Position numbers and translations under genes: made by a program. A DNA stretch of 5,869 nucleotides, taken from NCBI GenBank assembly GCA_030830415.1, contig JAURNB010000007.1, forward strand, positions 1-5,869, written 5' to 3'. Source of the DNA: Acidimicrobiales bacterium. Lineage in GTDB: Bacteria; Actinomycetota; Acidimicrobiia; Acidimicrobiales; Ilumatobacteraceae. Shown piece after piece: positions 1 to 5,774 of this stretch. How positions within the stretch are numbered: position 1 is the first letter of the stretch; every line of letters begins with the position of its first letter. The notes under the pieces were generated by a model. The model had not been told where the DNA came from. It did no database searches and was given only the letters and a program-made list of their open reading frames with translations.

Positions 1-1277
1 ATTTCACCACGTCGCGACTGGCACAACTCCATCAGAGTTCCGGTGTAGTCCTTTGGCGTAATGATGCCCACCTTGAAATAGGGCTCTTCGATGCGTGCAA
101 TGTTTTGTGTTGGAGGCAGTGAAGCAGGGTTGTCGACCAATTCAATTTCACCATTGGTTTTATGCACCCGATACTCCACCGATGGTGCGGTAGCAATGAG
201 AGCCAAGTTGAACTCGCGCTCTAAACGCTCTTTCACAATTTCCATGTGCAAAAGGCCAAGGAAGCCACAACGGAAACCAAACCCGAGTGCGCCCGAGCTC
301 TCTGGTTCGTACGTAATAGAAGCATCGTTGAGTTTGAGTTTTTCCAAACTGTCGCGCAGGTTTTCAAAGTCGTCGCCGTCGATGGGGTACAAACCGCAAA
401 ACACCATTGGCTTTGGGTTGTTGTAACCAGGCAATGGTTCTTCAGCAGGTTCACCCGAACGAGTAACTGTTTCACCACTCCGTGCTTCGCCTACATCTTT
501 GATGCCGGCAATGAGATAACCCACTTCACCGGGGCCGAGTTCTGTGACAGGAGTAGGAACTGGGCGGCGCACACCAATTTCAATTGCTTCATGAATGGCA
601 CCGGCTTGCATGAACAACAATTTGCCTTTGGCGTCGAGCGTGCCTTGCATCACGCGAACACTGCTCACTACCCCGCGGTATTGGTCGTATTGACTATCGA
701 AGATGAGTGCTTGGAGTGGCAACGTTGGGTCGCCAGTTGGCGGCGGGATGCGCTCCACGATGGCATCGAGCAAATCGGGAACGCCTTCACCTGTTTTTGC
801 GGAAATGCGCAAAATATCTTCCGCCGGAATGCCAAGAACTCGTTCAATTTCATCGGCGTAGTACTCGGGGTTGGCTGCAGGCAGGTCGATCTTGTTCAAG
901 ACCGCAACAATTTCTAGATCGTTTTCTAAAGCGAGATAACAGTTGGCCAGGGTTTGTGCCTCAATGCCTTGTGCCGCATCGACCACTAAGACCACGCCTT
1001 CACAGGCGGCTAATGACCGGCTGACCTCGTAACCAAAGTCGACGTGCCCAGGGGTGTCGATGAGGTGTAAAACCGAGCCTTTCCAGTCGACACGGACGTT
1101 TTGGGCCTTAATGGTGATGCCCCGCTCACGCTCGAGATCCATGGTGTCGAGGTATTGGGCGCGCATATCTCGCACCTCAACGGCATTGGTGAGCTCCAAA
1201 ATACGGTCGGAAAGGGTCGACTTTCCGTGGTCGATGTGGGCAATGATTGAAAAGTTGCGTATGCGAGAGAGATCCAT
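1..1277 (-). CDS. lepA: Elongation factor 4 (LepA), 5' part, truncated by window edge
   Basis: Translating the minus strand from ATG at 1277 gives 425 uninterrupted codons running off the left edge. Full-length LepA is about 600 residues, so roughly the last 175, including the LepA-specific C-terminal domain, lie outside. GTPase motifs are complete: P-loop AHIDHGKST (13-21), switch I region ending RERGITI (50-56), DTPGH (74-78), NKID (128-131) and SAKTG (159-163). A beta-barrel domain II follows, then the EF-G-like domain III with the typical GFGFRCGFLGLLHMEI stretch. LepA is a ribosome-associated translational GTPase, linked to back-translocation and to 30S assembly or initiation. The start is well fixed: an in-frame TAG lies six codons upstream and no other start codon intervenes. 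There is no Shine-Dalgarno. Residue 82 in the switch II region is Gly (HVDFGYEVSRSL), where I expect Ser. The gene is divergent from rpsT. Confidence 0.97.
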   Translation of the reverse strand, partial: MDLSRIRNFSIIAHIDHGKSTLSDRILELTNAVEVRDMRAQYLDTMDLERERGITIKAQNVRVDWKGSVLHLIDTPGHVDFGYEVSRSLAACEGVVLVVDAAQGIEAQTLANCYLALENDLEIVAVLNKIDLPAANPEYYADEIERVLGIPAEDILRISAKTGEGVPDLLDAIVERIPPPTGDPTLPLQALIFDSQYDQYRGVVSSVRVMQGTLDAKGKLLFMQAGAIHEAIEIGVRRPVPTPVTELGPGEVGYLIAGIKDVGEARSGETVTRSGEPAEEPLPGYNNPKPMVFCGLYPIDGDDFENLRDSLEKLKLNDASITYEPESSGALGFGFRCGFLGLLHMEIVKERLEREFNLALIATAPSVEYRVHKTNGEIELVDNPASLPPTQNIARIEEPYFKVGIITPKDYTGTLMELCQSRRGE

Positions 1278-1288
1278 GAGGTAATTGA

Positions 1289-1294
1289 ATTCTA
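1289..1294 (-). promoter_or_regulatory. Candidate lepA -10 box (TAGAAT)
   Basis: Reading the minus strand, TAGAAT lies 11 nt before the lepA ATG and matches the actinobacterial TANNNT -10 pattern. A start point 6-7 nt downstream would leave a leader of only about 4-5 nt, consistent with the missing Shine-Dalgarno. A -35 at 17-bp spacing would be TGCCCA (1312-1317), which is weak. This is a pattern match only. Confidence 0.3.
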
Positions 1295-1303
1295 CTGTCG
1301 CGG

Positions 1304-1332
1304 TTGGGTACTGGGCATCACGCTGTTAGTCT
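1304..1332 (+). promoter_or_regulatory. Candidate rpsT promoter (TTGGGT - 17 bp - TAGTCT)
   Basis: A -35-like TTGGGT (1304-1309) is separated by 17 bp from a -10-like TAGTCT (1327-1332). The expected start point falls at about 1339-1341, on or next to the rpsT ATG at 1341. No Shine-Dalgarno is present before the gene. The sequence therefore supports a leaderless rpsT mRNA. This is the best-formed promoter candidate in the window, and it shares the 63-bp spacer with the divergent lepA promoter. Confidence 0.45.
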
Positions 1333-1340
1333 TTGCGACC

Positions 1341-1595
1341 ATGGCAAACATCAAGAGCCAAAAAAAGCGCATCCTTACCAACGCCAAGCGCCAAGAGCGC
1401 AATAAGGCGGTCAAGAGCGAACTTCGCACTCGTGTGAAGACGGCTACCTCCAGTGCAGGTACTCCAGAAAGTGCTGAAGACGTGCGCATGGCAATGAAGC
1501 GTCTCGACAAGGCCGCTACGAAGGGGATCATCCACCCCAACAATGCTGCTCGTCGTAAGAGCCGCCTCATGAAAAAAATCAACGCTGCCGGCTAA
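1341..1595 (+). CDS. rpsT: 30S ribosomal protein S20
   Basis: The product is 84 residues, the usual size for S20, and opens with the family signature MANIKSQKKRILTNAKR. It continues as a very basic, helical protein and ends KSRLMKKINAAG, with the conserved HPNNAARRKSRL region near the C terminus. S20 binds 16S rRNA early in 30S assembly. The ATG at 1341 is the family start; no Shine-Dalgarno precedes it, and the upstream promoter-like pair suggests a leaderless message. The gene converges on holA and overlaps its 3' end by 17 bp, so any terminator for rpsT would have to lie inside holA. I see no hairpin followed by a T run there. The rpsT/holA tail-to-tail order matches the M. tuberculosis arrangement as I recall it. 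Confidence 0.98.
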   Translation: MANIKSQKKRILTNAKRQERNKAVKSELRTRVKTATSSAGTPESAEDVRMAMKRLDKAATKGIIHPNNAARRKSRLMKKINAAG

Positions 1596-2595
1596 CAGCC
1601 CTGTTGCGCCTTGCGCCACCAGCCAACCTGCTGAGTCGCGCCACTAATACTTCCATCACCAGTTCCTCTGGCCAGTCTCGCTGACCCCGCAATTGCACAT
1701 CTGCATCGGCGAGCAACACAATGCCTTGAGCAATGGCATCGCTCCCCAACTTCTCAGCTTGCTGCATTGCTTTGCGCGCGGGGAACTCACTGCGAATGCC
1801 AAGTAGCGCCATTGCATCGGCTGGCGACGACACGTTTTCCCCATCCAAACGCGCAAAGCGTTCGAAGTGCCTGTGCAACAACACCATCACCTGAAGTGGA
1901 TGCATCTCGCCAGCATGCATGAGACGATGCAACACCTTGAGTGCTTCGCCAGTATTGCCCGTGTCGATTGCATCGGTGAGATGCCATGGTGCAGTGGAGC
2001 CCGATTCGCCGAGAAACATAACGACATCGTCGTATGAAAGCTTTTTGCCTGCACCATAGGTAGAAAGCAACGTGTCGATGATGCCCGGGAAGCGACCCGT
2101 GTCGTTTCCTAGGGTTTCATTGATTGCCGAAATGGCATGAGGGTCGAGGCGTAAACCAGCAAGTTCCAACTGTTCACGGAACCACAGCTCGCGCTCTTTG
2201 GGCTTTTGAGAGACTGCGGTGGCAACGGTGGAGCCGCCCGCTTTTTTGATGGCATCGAGAACAGACTTTGCTACTGCACCAGTTGCAGTGAAAATGAAAT
2301 CGGTTGCAGCAACGGGGCTTGCCAAGTAGCCAACGAGTGGCTGCAGGGCATCGACTTTGGGCACATTGATGTGACGCAACACCACAACACGACGTTCGGT
2401 GAAGAGCGCCAATGTGTTTGCGGCATCGACTGCTGCCCGCACTGCTATTTCAACTTCCTCAACAGTGGATTTTTCTGCGTCGTAGTCGTCGAGCATGAGC
2501 GACCGATCGCCATCGCCAATGAGCTCGTGTACGCGAGTGCCGAGTTCTTCTAATACGAGCGATTCGTCGTCGCCAGTAATGAGATAAATCGTCAC
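1579..2595 (-). CDS. holA: DNA polymerase III delta subunit (HolA)
   Basis: The product is 338 residues, normal for the delta subunit of the clamp loader, which opens the beta sliding clamp at primed DNA. Family features are the N-terminal strand MTIYLITGDDESLVLEEL, the LFTERRVVVLRHI segment (about residues 66-78), the FIFTATG strand of the domain I AAA+-like fold, and the C-terminal collar region beginning at APWHLTDAID. As expected for delta, no Walker A motif is seen. I chose GTG at 2595, not the ATG at 2640. The family begins at this GTG, the 15 upstream codons lie within the end of comEC, and GTG forms a GTGA overlap with the comEC stop. The gene is therefore probably translationally coupled to comEC. 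The last 17 bp overlap the end of convergent rpsT. The C terminus (GGARRNRAVSRQR) is basic and probably a flexible tail. Confidence 0.94.
   Translation of the reverse strand: MTIYLITGDDESLVLEELGTRVHELIGDGDRSLMLDDYDAEKSTVEEVEIAVRAAVDAANTLALFTERRVVVLRHINVPKVDALQPLVGYLASPVAATDFIFTATGAVAKSVLDAIKKAGGSTVATAVSQKPKERELWFREQLELAGLRLDPHAISAINETLGNDTGRFPGIIDTLLSTYGAGKKLSYDDVVMFLGESGSTAPWHLTDAIDTGNTGEALKVLHRLMHAGEMHPLQVMVLLHRHFERFARLDGENVSSPADAMALLGIRSEFPARKAMQQAEKLGSDAIAQGIVLLADADVQLRGQRDWPEELVMEVLVARLSRLAGGARRNRAVSRQR
2592..2595 (-). other. comEC stop / holA start overlap (GTGA)
   Basis: On the minus strand, the TGA stop of comEC (2594-2592) and the GTG start of holA (2595-2593) share bases in the tetranucleotide GTGA. 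Such 4-nt overlaps typically indicate termination-reinitiation coupling. A six-G run (2595-2600) includes the first G of GTG. It is too close for a standard Shine-Dalgarno, but could help hold a terminating ribosome. Confidence 0.8.
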
Positions 2596-3833
2596 CCCCC
2601 TAGTGTCGCACAGCGCTGTCCGATGACCGCCACCCACCACACCCAGCGCACCCCAAAACGCATCGGGAGCATCACCACGTCACCCCACCCGGCACCAACG
2701 AGACCAGCGAGAAGACACACCGGAAGCCCCACCAACATCACGAGACCAGCCATAGGGACGGCAAATAGGTTGGTGACGAGACCAATGGGGCTCAAGCGCC
2801 CAAAGACCAAATACATCGGAAGAGCGGTGCCAATTTGAGCTGCTGCTGTTGTTGCGAGTGGTTGTGCAATGAGGTTCGGTAGTCGACACCTGCGCAACAA
2901 CTGTTGAAGAGGTGCAGTGAGAATAATGAGACCCGCCGTCGCGCCCGACGACATCCAAAAGCCCACTTGCCACATCAACATGGGGTCGATAACAACAAGC
3001 CCCGCAACACACAGCCCAAGCACCACTAAAGATTTCACCTGCCAGCCCGCAGTGAAACACAACACCGATATCGCTGCCATTGTTGCAGCGCGCAACACCG
3101 ACGGTTCAGCACGTGTCAACACGGTGAACCACATCAACACAAAAAGCGTGGCAGTGAGTCGCGCACGAGGACGCATACGAGTGAGGAGTGGCGCAGCGGC
3201 CGCTAAAACAAATGCGATGTTTTGCCCCGACACCGCAGTGAGATGAGATAACCCTGAATCGCGAAAGGCACCAATCATCTCGCGGGGTTGATTGCGATCA
3301 TCGCCAATGACCAACCCCAAAAAGAGAGCAGCTTCATTGGCCGGCAAACCTGAAGCACCAGCAGCGAGCAAGCGACGAATGCGATTTGTTGCACGCGTAA
3401 AAGCAGAACCATCACTCCACGTTGATGCCACTTTTACATTGGAGAGTTGACCAACGATGTGCTGTGTTGCACGCCTCTTTTTTTGTGTTACCGACACTTC
3501 ACTGCGCTCAGCAGTGAGATACACCGACTCCCCTGCAAGATGCTGAGCAACTCGCCGCGCACTACCGCCATAGAGCGTTACTTGATATCGCCAACCCTCG
3601 AGTTGAAATACTGCCCGCACAGCCGAACTGCGACTCGCAGCATTTACCACCACTGGGTCTGTTACCAAGGTGGCGACTCCAGCAAAACTTCCCATTGGAG
3701 CGTGCTCTACTTTCTTCCATTCCACCTGACACCGCAGAACGAGAAACACCATAAATACGCTGCAGACCAGCACAGCAAGCAAAACGCGATGAAACCACCA
3801 TTGAGCACTGCGGGTCTCGTACGATTGACCCAT
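2592..3833 (-). CDS. comEC: ComEC-type DNA uptake channel protein, short form without metallo-beta-lactamase domain
   Basis: With the start at 3833 the product is 413 residues. It has an N-terminal transmembrane segment (about 16-33), a soluble beta-rich region resembling the ComEC N-terminal DUF4131/OB-like domain (about 48-137), and then the polytopic Competence domain (about 165-410). The family hallmarks LGLVIGDDR (172-180) and HLTAVSGQN (197-205) are intact. ComEC forms the inner-membrane channel for single-stranded DNA during transformation. Many homologues have 700-800 residues and end in a metallo-beta-lactamase-like domain; that domain is absent here and no HxHxDH motif is seen. The stop is fused to the holA start, so recent truncation is unlikely. 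The start is uncertain: ATG at 3887 or 3872 and GTG at 3839 are alternatives. I prefer 3833 because the longer forms only add residues antisense to the neighbouring gene. No Shine-Dalgarno precedes any of these. Confidence 0.92.
   Translation of the reverse strand: MGQSYETRSAQWWFHRVLLAVLVCSVFMVFLVLRCQVEWKKVEHAPMGSFAGVATLVTDPVVVNAASRSSAVRAVFQLEGWRYQVTLYGGSARRVAQHLAGESVYLTAERSEVSVTQKKRRATQHIVGQLSNVKVASTWSDGSAFTRATNRIRRLLAAGASGLPANEAALFLGLVIGDDRNQPREMIGAFRDSGLSHLTAVSGQNIAFVLAAAAPLLTRMRPRARLTATLFVLMWFTVLTRAEPSVLRAATMAAISVLCFTAGWQVKSLVVLGLCVAGLVVIDPMLMWQVGFWMSSGATAGLIILTAPLQQLLRRCRLPNLIAQPLATTAAAQIGTALPMYLVFGRLSPIGLVTNLFAVPMAGLVMLVGLPVCLLAGLVGAGWGDVVMLPMRFGVRWVWWVAVIGQRCATLGG
3820..3825 (+). promoter_or_regulatory. 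Candidate -10 box (TACGAT) for the reversed membrane-protein gene
   Basis: TACGAT fits TANNNT and ends 6 nt before the ATG at 3832, so transcription would start at that ATG. There is no Shine-Dalgarno. A TTGAGC at 3801-3806 is only 13 bp upstream, too close for a normal -35, so the call rests on the -10 alone. The box lies inside the 5' end of comEC on the other strand. Confidence 0.3.
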
Positions 3834-4278
3834 GAGCACGCCAGGAGAGCTACGCACGAAGCGCCCGCGCATTGTGCCCGACGGCATTGTTGCTCATAAG
3901 CGCGACCTCGCCCAACGTGGTGGGTTCACTGCAGTGGGCATTGCTGCTGTGGTGTCGCTTTTTGGGGCCGCCGTCCTCGCTCTCACGAGCAGTGCATTTT
4001 TTGGTGCCATCGGCTTTATTGCTATTTCCTGCGGTGTACCACTACTTCCCATGGTTGGCCTTCCTGCACGTACAGGAGCTACGCGTTGGCTCATTGCCAT
4101 TGTGGGAAGCGCTGCCATTTGGTGGTGGGTGGGGCAACTCTCTGCTGCCCGCGTGCGCAAACTTGCTGTTGCTAGTTGGGCCGATTGGTCGAAAGAGTTT
4201 GGTTTATATGCAGCCGCACTCGTTCTGGGAGTGGTCTTTGCATTGCTCATTGCCGCAAAATCTTTGGGCGCCTTGTAA
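3832..4278 (+). CDS. Small four-helix membrane protein of unknown function
   Basis: I do not recognise the family. The 148-residue product has a basic, proline-containing N-terminal tail (residues 1-31, with RTKRPR and HKRDLAQR). Four likely transmembrane helices follow, at about 33-52, 56-76, 85-103 and 123-142. An amphipathic, Trp-rich stretch (RVRKLAVASWADWSKEF, 107-123) lies between helices 3 and 4. By the positive-inside rule the N terminus should be cytoplasmic. Long hydrophobic runs interrupted by glycine and arginine in sensible places, together with an open frame filling exactly the gap between comEA and comEC, argue that it is real rather than a shadow. The start is tightly bounded: an in-frame TGA lies at 3826-3828. 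Its ATG shares the bases CATG with the comEC ATG on the other strand, and its stop is 3 bp from the comEA stop. A role with the Com proteins is possible from position only. Confidence 0.75.
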   Translation: MSTPGELRTKRPRIVPDGIVAHKRDLAQRGGFTAVGIAAVVSLFGAAVLALTSSAFFGAIGFIAISCGVPLLPMVGLPARTGATRWLIAIVGSAAIWWWVGQLSAARVRKLAVASWADWSKEFGLYAAALVLGVVFALLIAAKSLGAL

Positions 4279-4281
4279 TTT

Positions 4282-5016
4282 CTACAACGCAACAAAGGGT
4301 TTCATTGCTGCAAGTTTTCCGTCGCCAATTCCAGGCACTTTCAACAAATCTTCCGCCTTGCCAAATGGCCCGTTCTTTGTGCGAAAAGAAACAATTGCTT
4401 TTGCAGTAGACGGACCCACACTGGGCAACGCTTCCAATTCAAGAGCGGTAGCCGTGTTGATGTTGACGAGTGCACTTTTCACCGACGACTCGGTTGCTCC
4501 CACTATCGCCGCGGCAACTGTGGACGATGGCGAACTTGGTGTTGTGGGCAATTTTCTTTGCACAGCAACAGTGGTATGAGGTTTTTTACTGGAACGAGTG
4601 GGTATGTACACCTGCTCTGCATCGAGCAAAGGAAGCGCCAAGTTCACCGCAGCGGTGTCGGCGCTTGCCGTGACCCCTCCTGCGGCGTTGACTGCATCGA
4701 TGACTCGTGCAGTGGGTTTCAATCGATACACCCCAGGCGTGTTCACCGCACCTGCCACATGAACAACTACTTCACGCACACCAACAAGCGTCGTACTTGG
4801 TATTGCACCAACAACGGACGATGAAGAAGAGTCACTTGCACTAGCGATACTCACCAGAGGAATTGAGTTTTCTAACGGTGGCGCAGGCGCTCGCAGCAAC
4901 CACCATGCGCCCAGGCACACCACGGCGACCGAACCTGCTGTGGCAAAAGCTCGCGCTGGGCCGTACCACTTCAAGAAATGGGAACACTTTTCTTCGAGAC
5001 GTTTGAGGTATTTCAT
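4282..5016 (-). CDS. comEA: ComEA-type DNA receptor (SLBB + helix-hairpin-helix)
   Basis: The product is 244 residues. It has a short basic cytoplasmic N terminus, one transmembrane anchor (about 23-41) and a Ser/Pro/Ala-rich linker (about 43-80). An SLBB domain follows (about 82-140; EVVVHVAGAVNTPGVYRL, then INAAGG-like VNAAGG and EQVYIP), then a second Ser/Thr-rich linker and a C-terminal pair of helix-hairpin-helix motifs (about 185-244: NINTA, LPSVGPSTAKAI, VPGIGDGKLAAM). This is the standard ComEA architecture in Gram-positive bacteria: the HhH part binds incoming double-stranded DNA outside the membrane and passes it to ComEC. ATG at 5016 is the only ATG after an in-frame TAA seven codons upstream of it. 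The stop is 3 bp from that of the convergent membrane-protein gene. The 40-bp gap to the upstream thioredoxin-fold gene allows co-transcription. Confidence 0.94.
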   Translation of the reverse strand: MKYLKRLEEKCSHFLKWYGPARAFATAGSVAVVCLGAWWLLRAPAPPLENSIPLVSIASASDSSSSSVVGAIPSTTLVGVREVVVHVAGAVNTPGVYRLKPTARVIDAVNAAGGVTASADTAAVNLALPLLDAEQVYIPTRSSKKPHTTVAVQRKLPTTPSSPSSTVAAAIVGATESSVKSALVNINTATALELEALPSVGPSTAKAIVSFRTKNGPFGKAEDLLKVPGIGDGKLAAMKPFVAL

Positions 5017-5022
5017 ACCTCC
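5017..5022 (-). promoter_or_regulatory. Shine-Dalgarno-like GGAGGT directly abutting the comEA start
   Basis: On the minus strand GGAGGT ends immediately before the ATG, leaving no spacer where 5-9 nt is normal. No ATG, GTG or TTG lies at a suitable distance downstream; the next candidate, a TTG, is codon 15. It is the only strong anti-16S-like sequence at any start in this window. It may be accidental. Confidence 0.3.
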
Positions 5023-5056
5023 GTGTGTGCATTACCCACCCGAAAGTGGCAAGTGC

Positions 5057-5761
5057 CTAGAAAAGTGCTGCAGTGAGTTGCTTGCGATATTTCGCAGTAC
5101 GTGGGTCGTCGGGGCCCATTGTTTCCAAAATATCGACGTACTTCTGGCGAGCTACTTCGTCGGTCTTCACGGTTGCCAGTAGCTCAACAAGTTGGGTATC
5201 GAAATCGTCAACGGGGTCGAGCGCCAAACGTGCAGCTGCAGCAACTTTGCGCACATCTTCATTTTCAGGAACTCGAGCCAACAACTGCAAGGCATCGGTG
5301 GCACGTTCGGTACGCACCATGATGCGCGCCATTGCAACTACTGCTTCGCTGTTTCCTGGCTCAATTGATAACGCAACACGCAAGCTTTCTTCATCGCCTG
5401 CATCGAGAAGACCACGCATCATTTGGCTCTCGGGTGAAGGCAAGAGCACTTCAATGAACTTCTGCACTACTTCTTCGGGTTGCGCACCCATGAAACCGTC
5501 AAAAACTTTGCCGTCTTTGAGGGCATATAAAGCAGGCACCGACTGTAATTGAAAAGCCTGGGCAATTTGCGGGCTCTCGTCGACATTGACCCGCACCAAA
5601 TACACCTGGCCTTGTGTGGCAGCCACCACTTTTTCCACCATGGCGCTAAAGGGTGGGCAAGCAGGTGACCGTGGCGACCAGAGGTCGACCACAACAGGAA
5701 TGGAGGCCGAGCGCTCGAGCACTTCGGCTTGAAATGTGGCCTCGGTGACTTCAATTGCCAT
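5057..5761 (-). CDS. cnoX: CnoX/YbbN-like chaperedoxin (thioredoxin fold + TPR), SPAC active site
   Basis: From ATG at 5761 the product is 234 residues. A thioredoxin fold occupies about 1-107, with the active-site loop at DLWSPRSPAC (26-35) and the cis-proline in QSVPALY (Pro76). The C-terminal half is helical and TPR-like and ends in the YbbN-type signature ARQKYVDILETMG followed by DPRTAKYRKQL and ALF. The usual CGPC is replaced by SPAC: the first cysteine is Ser32 and only Cys35 remains, so classical dithiol-disulfide exchange is not expected. E. coli CnoX similarly has an SxxC motif and acts as a holdase for GroEL/DnaK clients under oxidative stress; a comparable cytoplasmic role is inferred here. 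I prefer 5761 to the ATG at 5821 because homologues begin near MAIEVTEATF, and a TANNNT box sits just upstream. The gene lies 40 bp upstream of comEA on the same strand. Confidence 0.9.
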   Translation of the reverse strand: MAIEVTEATFQAEVLERSASIPVVVDLWSPRSPACPPFSAMVEKVVAATQGQVYLVRVNVDESPQIAQAFQLQSVPALYALKDGKVFDGFMGAQPEEVVQKFIEVLLPSPESQMMRGLLDAGDEESLRVALSIEPGNSEAVVAMARIMVRTERATDALQLLARVPENEDVRKVAAAARLALDPVDDFDTQLVELLATVKTDEVARQKYVDILETMGPDDPRTAKYRKQLTAALF

Positions 5762-5768
5762 ATATATG

Positions 5769-5774
5769 ACGCTA
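5769..5774 (-). promoter_or_regulatory. Candidate -10 box (TAGCGT) for the thioredoxin-fold gene
   Basis: On the minus strand TAGCGT fits TANNNT and ends 7 nt before the ATG at 5761. It would place the start point on or 1 nt from the start codon, again with no Shine-Dalgarno. No convincing -35 is seen at 16-18 bp. If real, it would drive a leaderless trx-comEA transcript and would support 5761 as the start over 5821. Confidence 0.3.

Noticed and set aside
246..917. A 223-codon open frame on the plus strand
   Set aside because: It lies entirely antisense to lepA, whose protein is unmistakable, and the translated product shows no family features. It is a shadow of lepA codon bias.
1587..1606. 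Short palindromes after rpsT (GGCT-AAC-AGCC and AACAG-CC-CTGTT) as a terminator
   Set aside because: The stems are only 4-5 bp, one has a 2-nt loop, no T run follows, and the DNA encodes the C terminus of HolA.
1604..1617. Tandem heptamer TTGCGCC-TTGCGCC
   Set aside because: Only two copies, inside holA codons near its C terminus. It is likely chance in a G+C-rich tail.
2596..2640. ATG at 2640 as the holA start
   Set aside because: It would add 15 residues unlike the family and overlap comEC by 49 bp. GTG at 2595 matches the family start and gives the coupled GTGA overlap.
3894..4295. A 133-codon open frame on the minus strand between comEA and comEC
   Set aside because: It is antisense to the membrane-protein gene and overlaps the end of comEA. 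Its product is Ala/Thr/Pro-rich with no fold-like pattern, while the plus-strand frame gives clean transmembrane helices.
3872..4579. A 235-codon hydrophobic open frame on the plus strand
   Set aside because: It overlaps the membrane-protein gene in another frame and then runs antisense through the comEA coding region. Its hydrophobicity is a by-product of the neighbouring frame.
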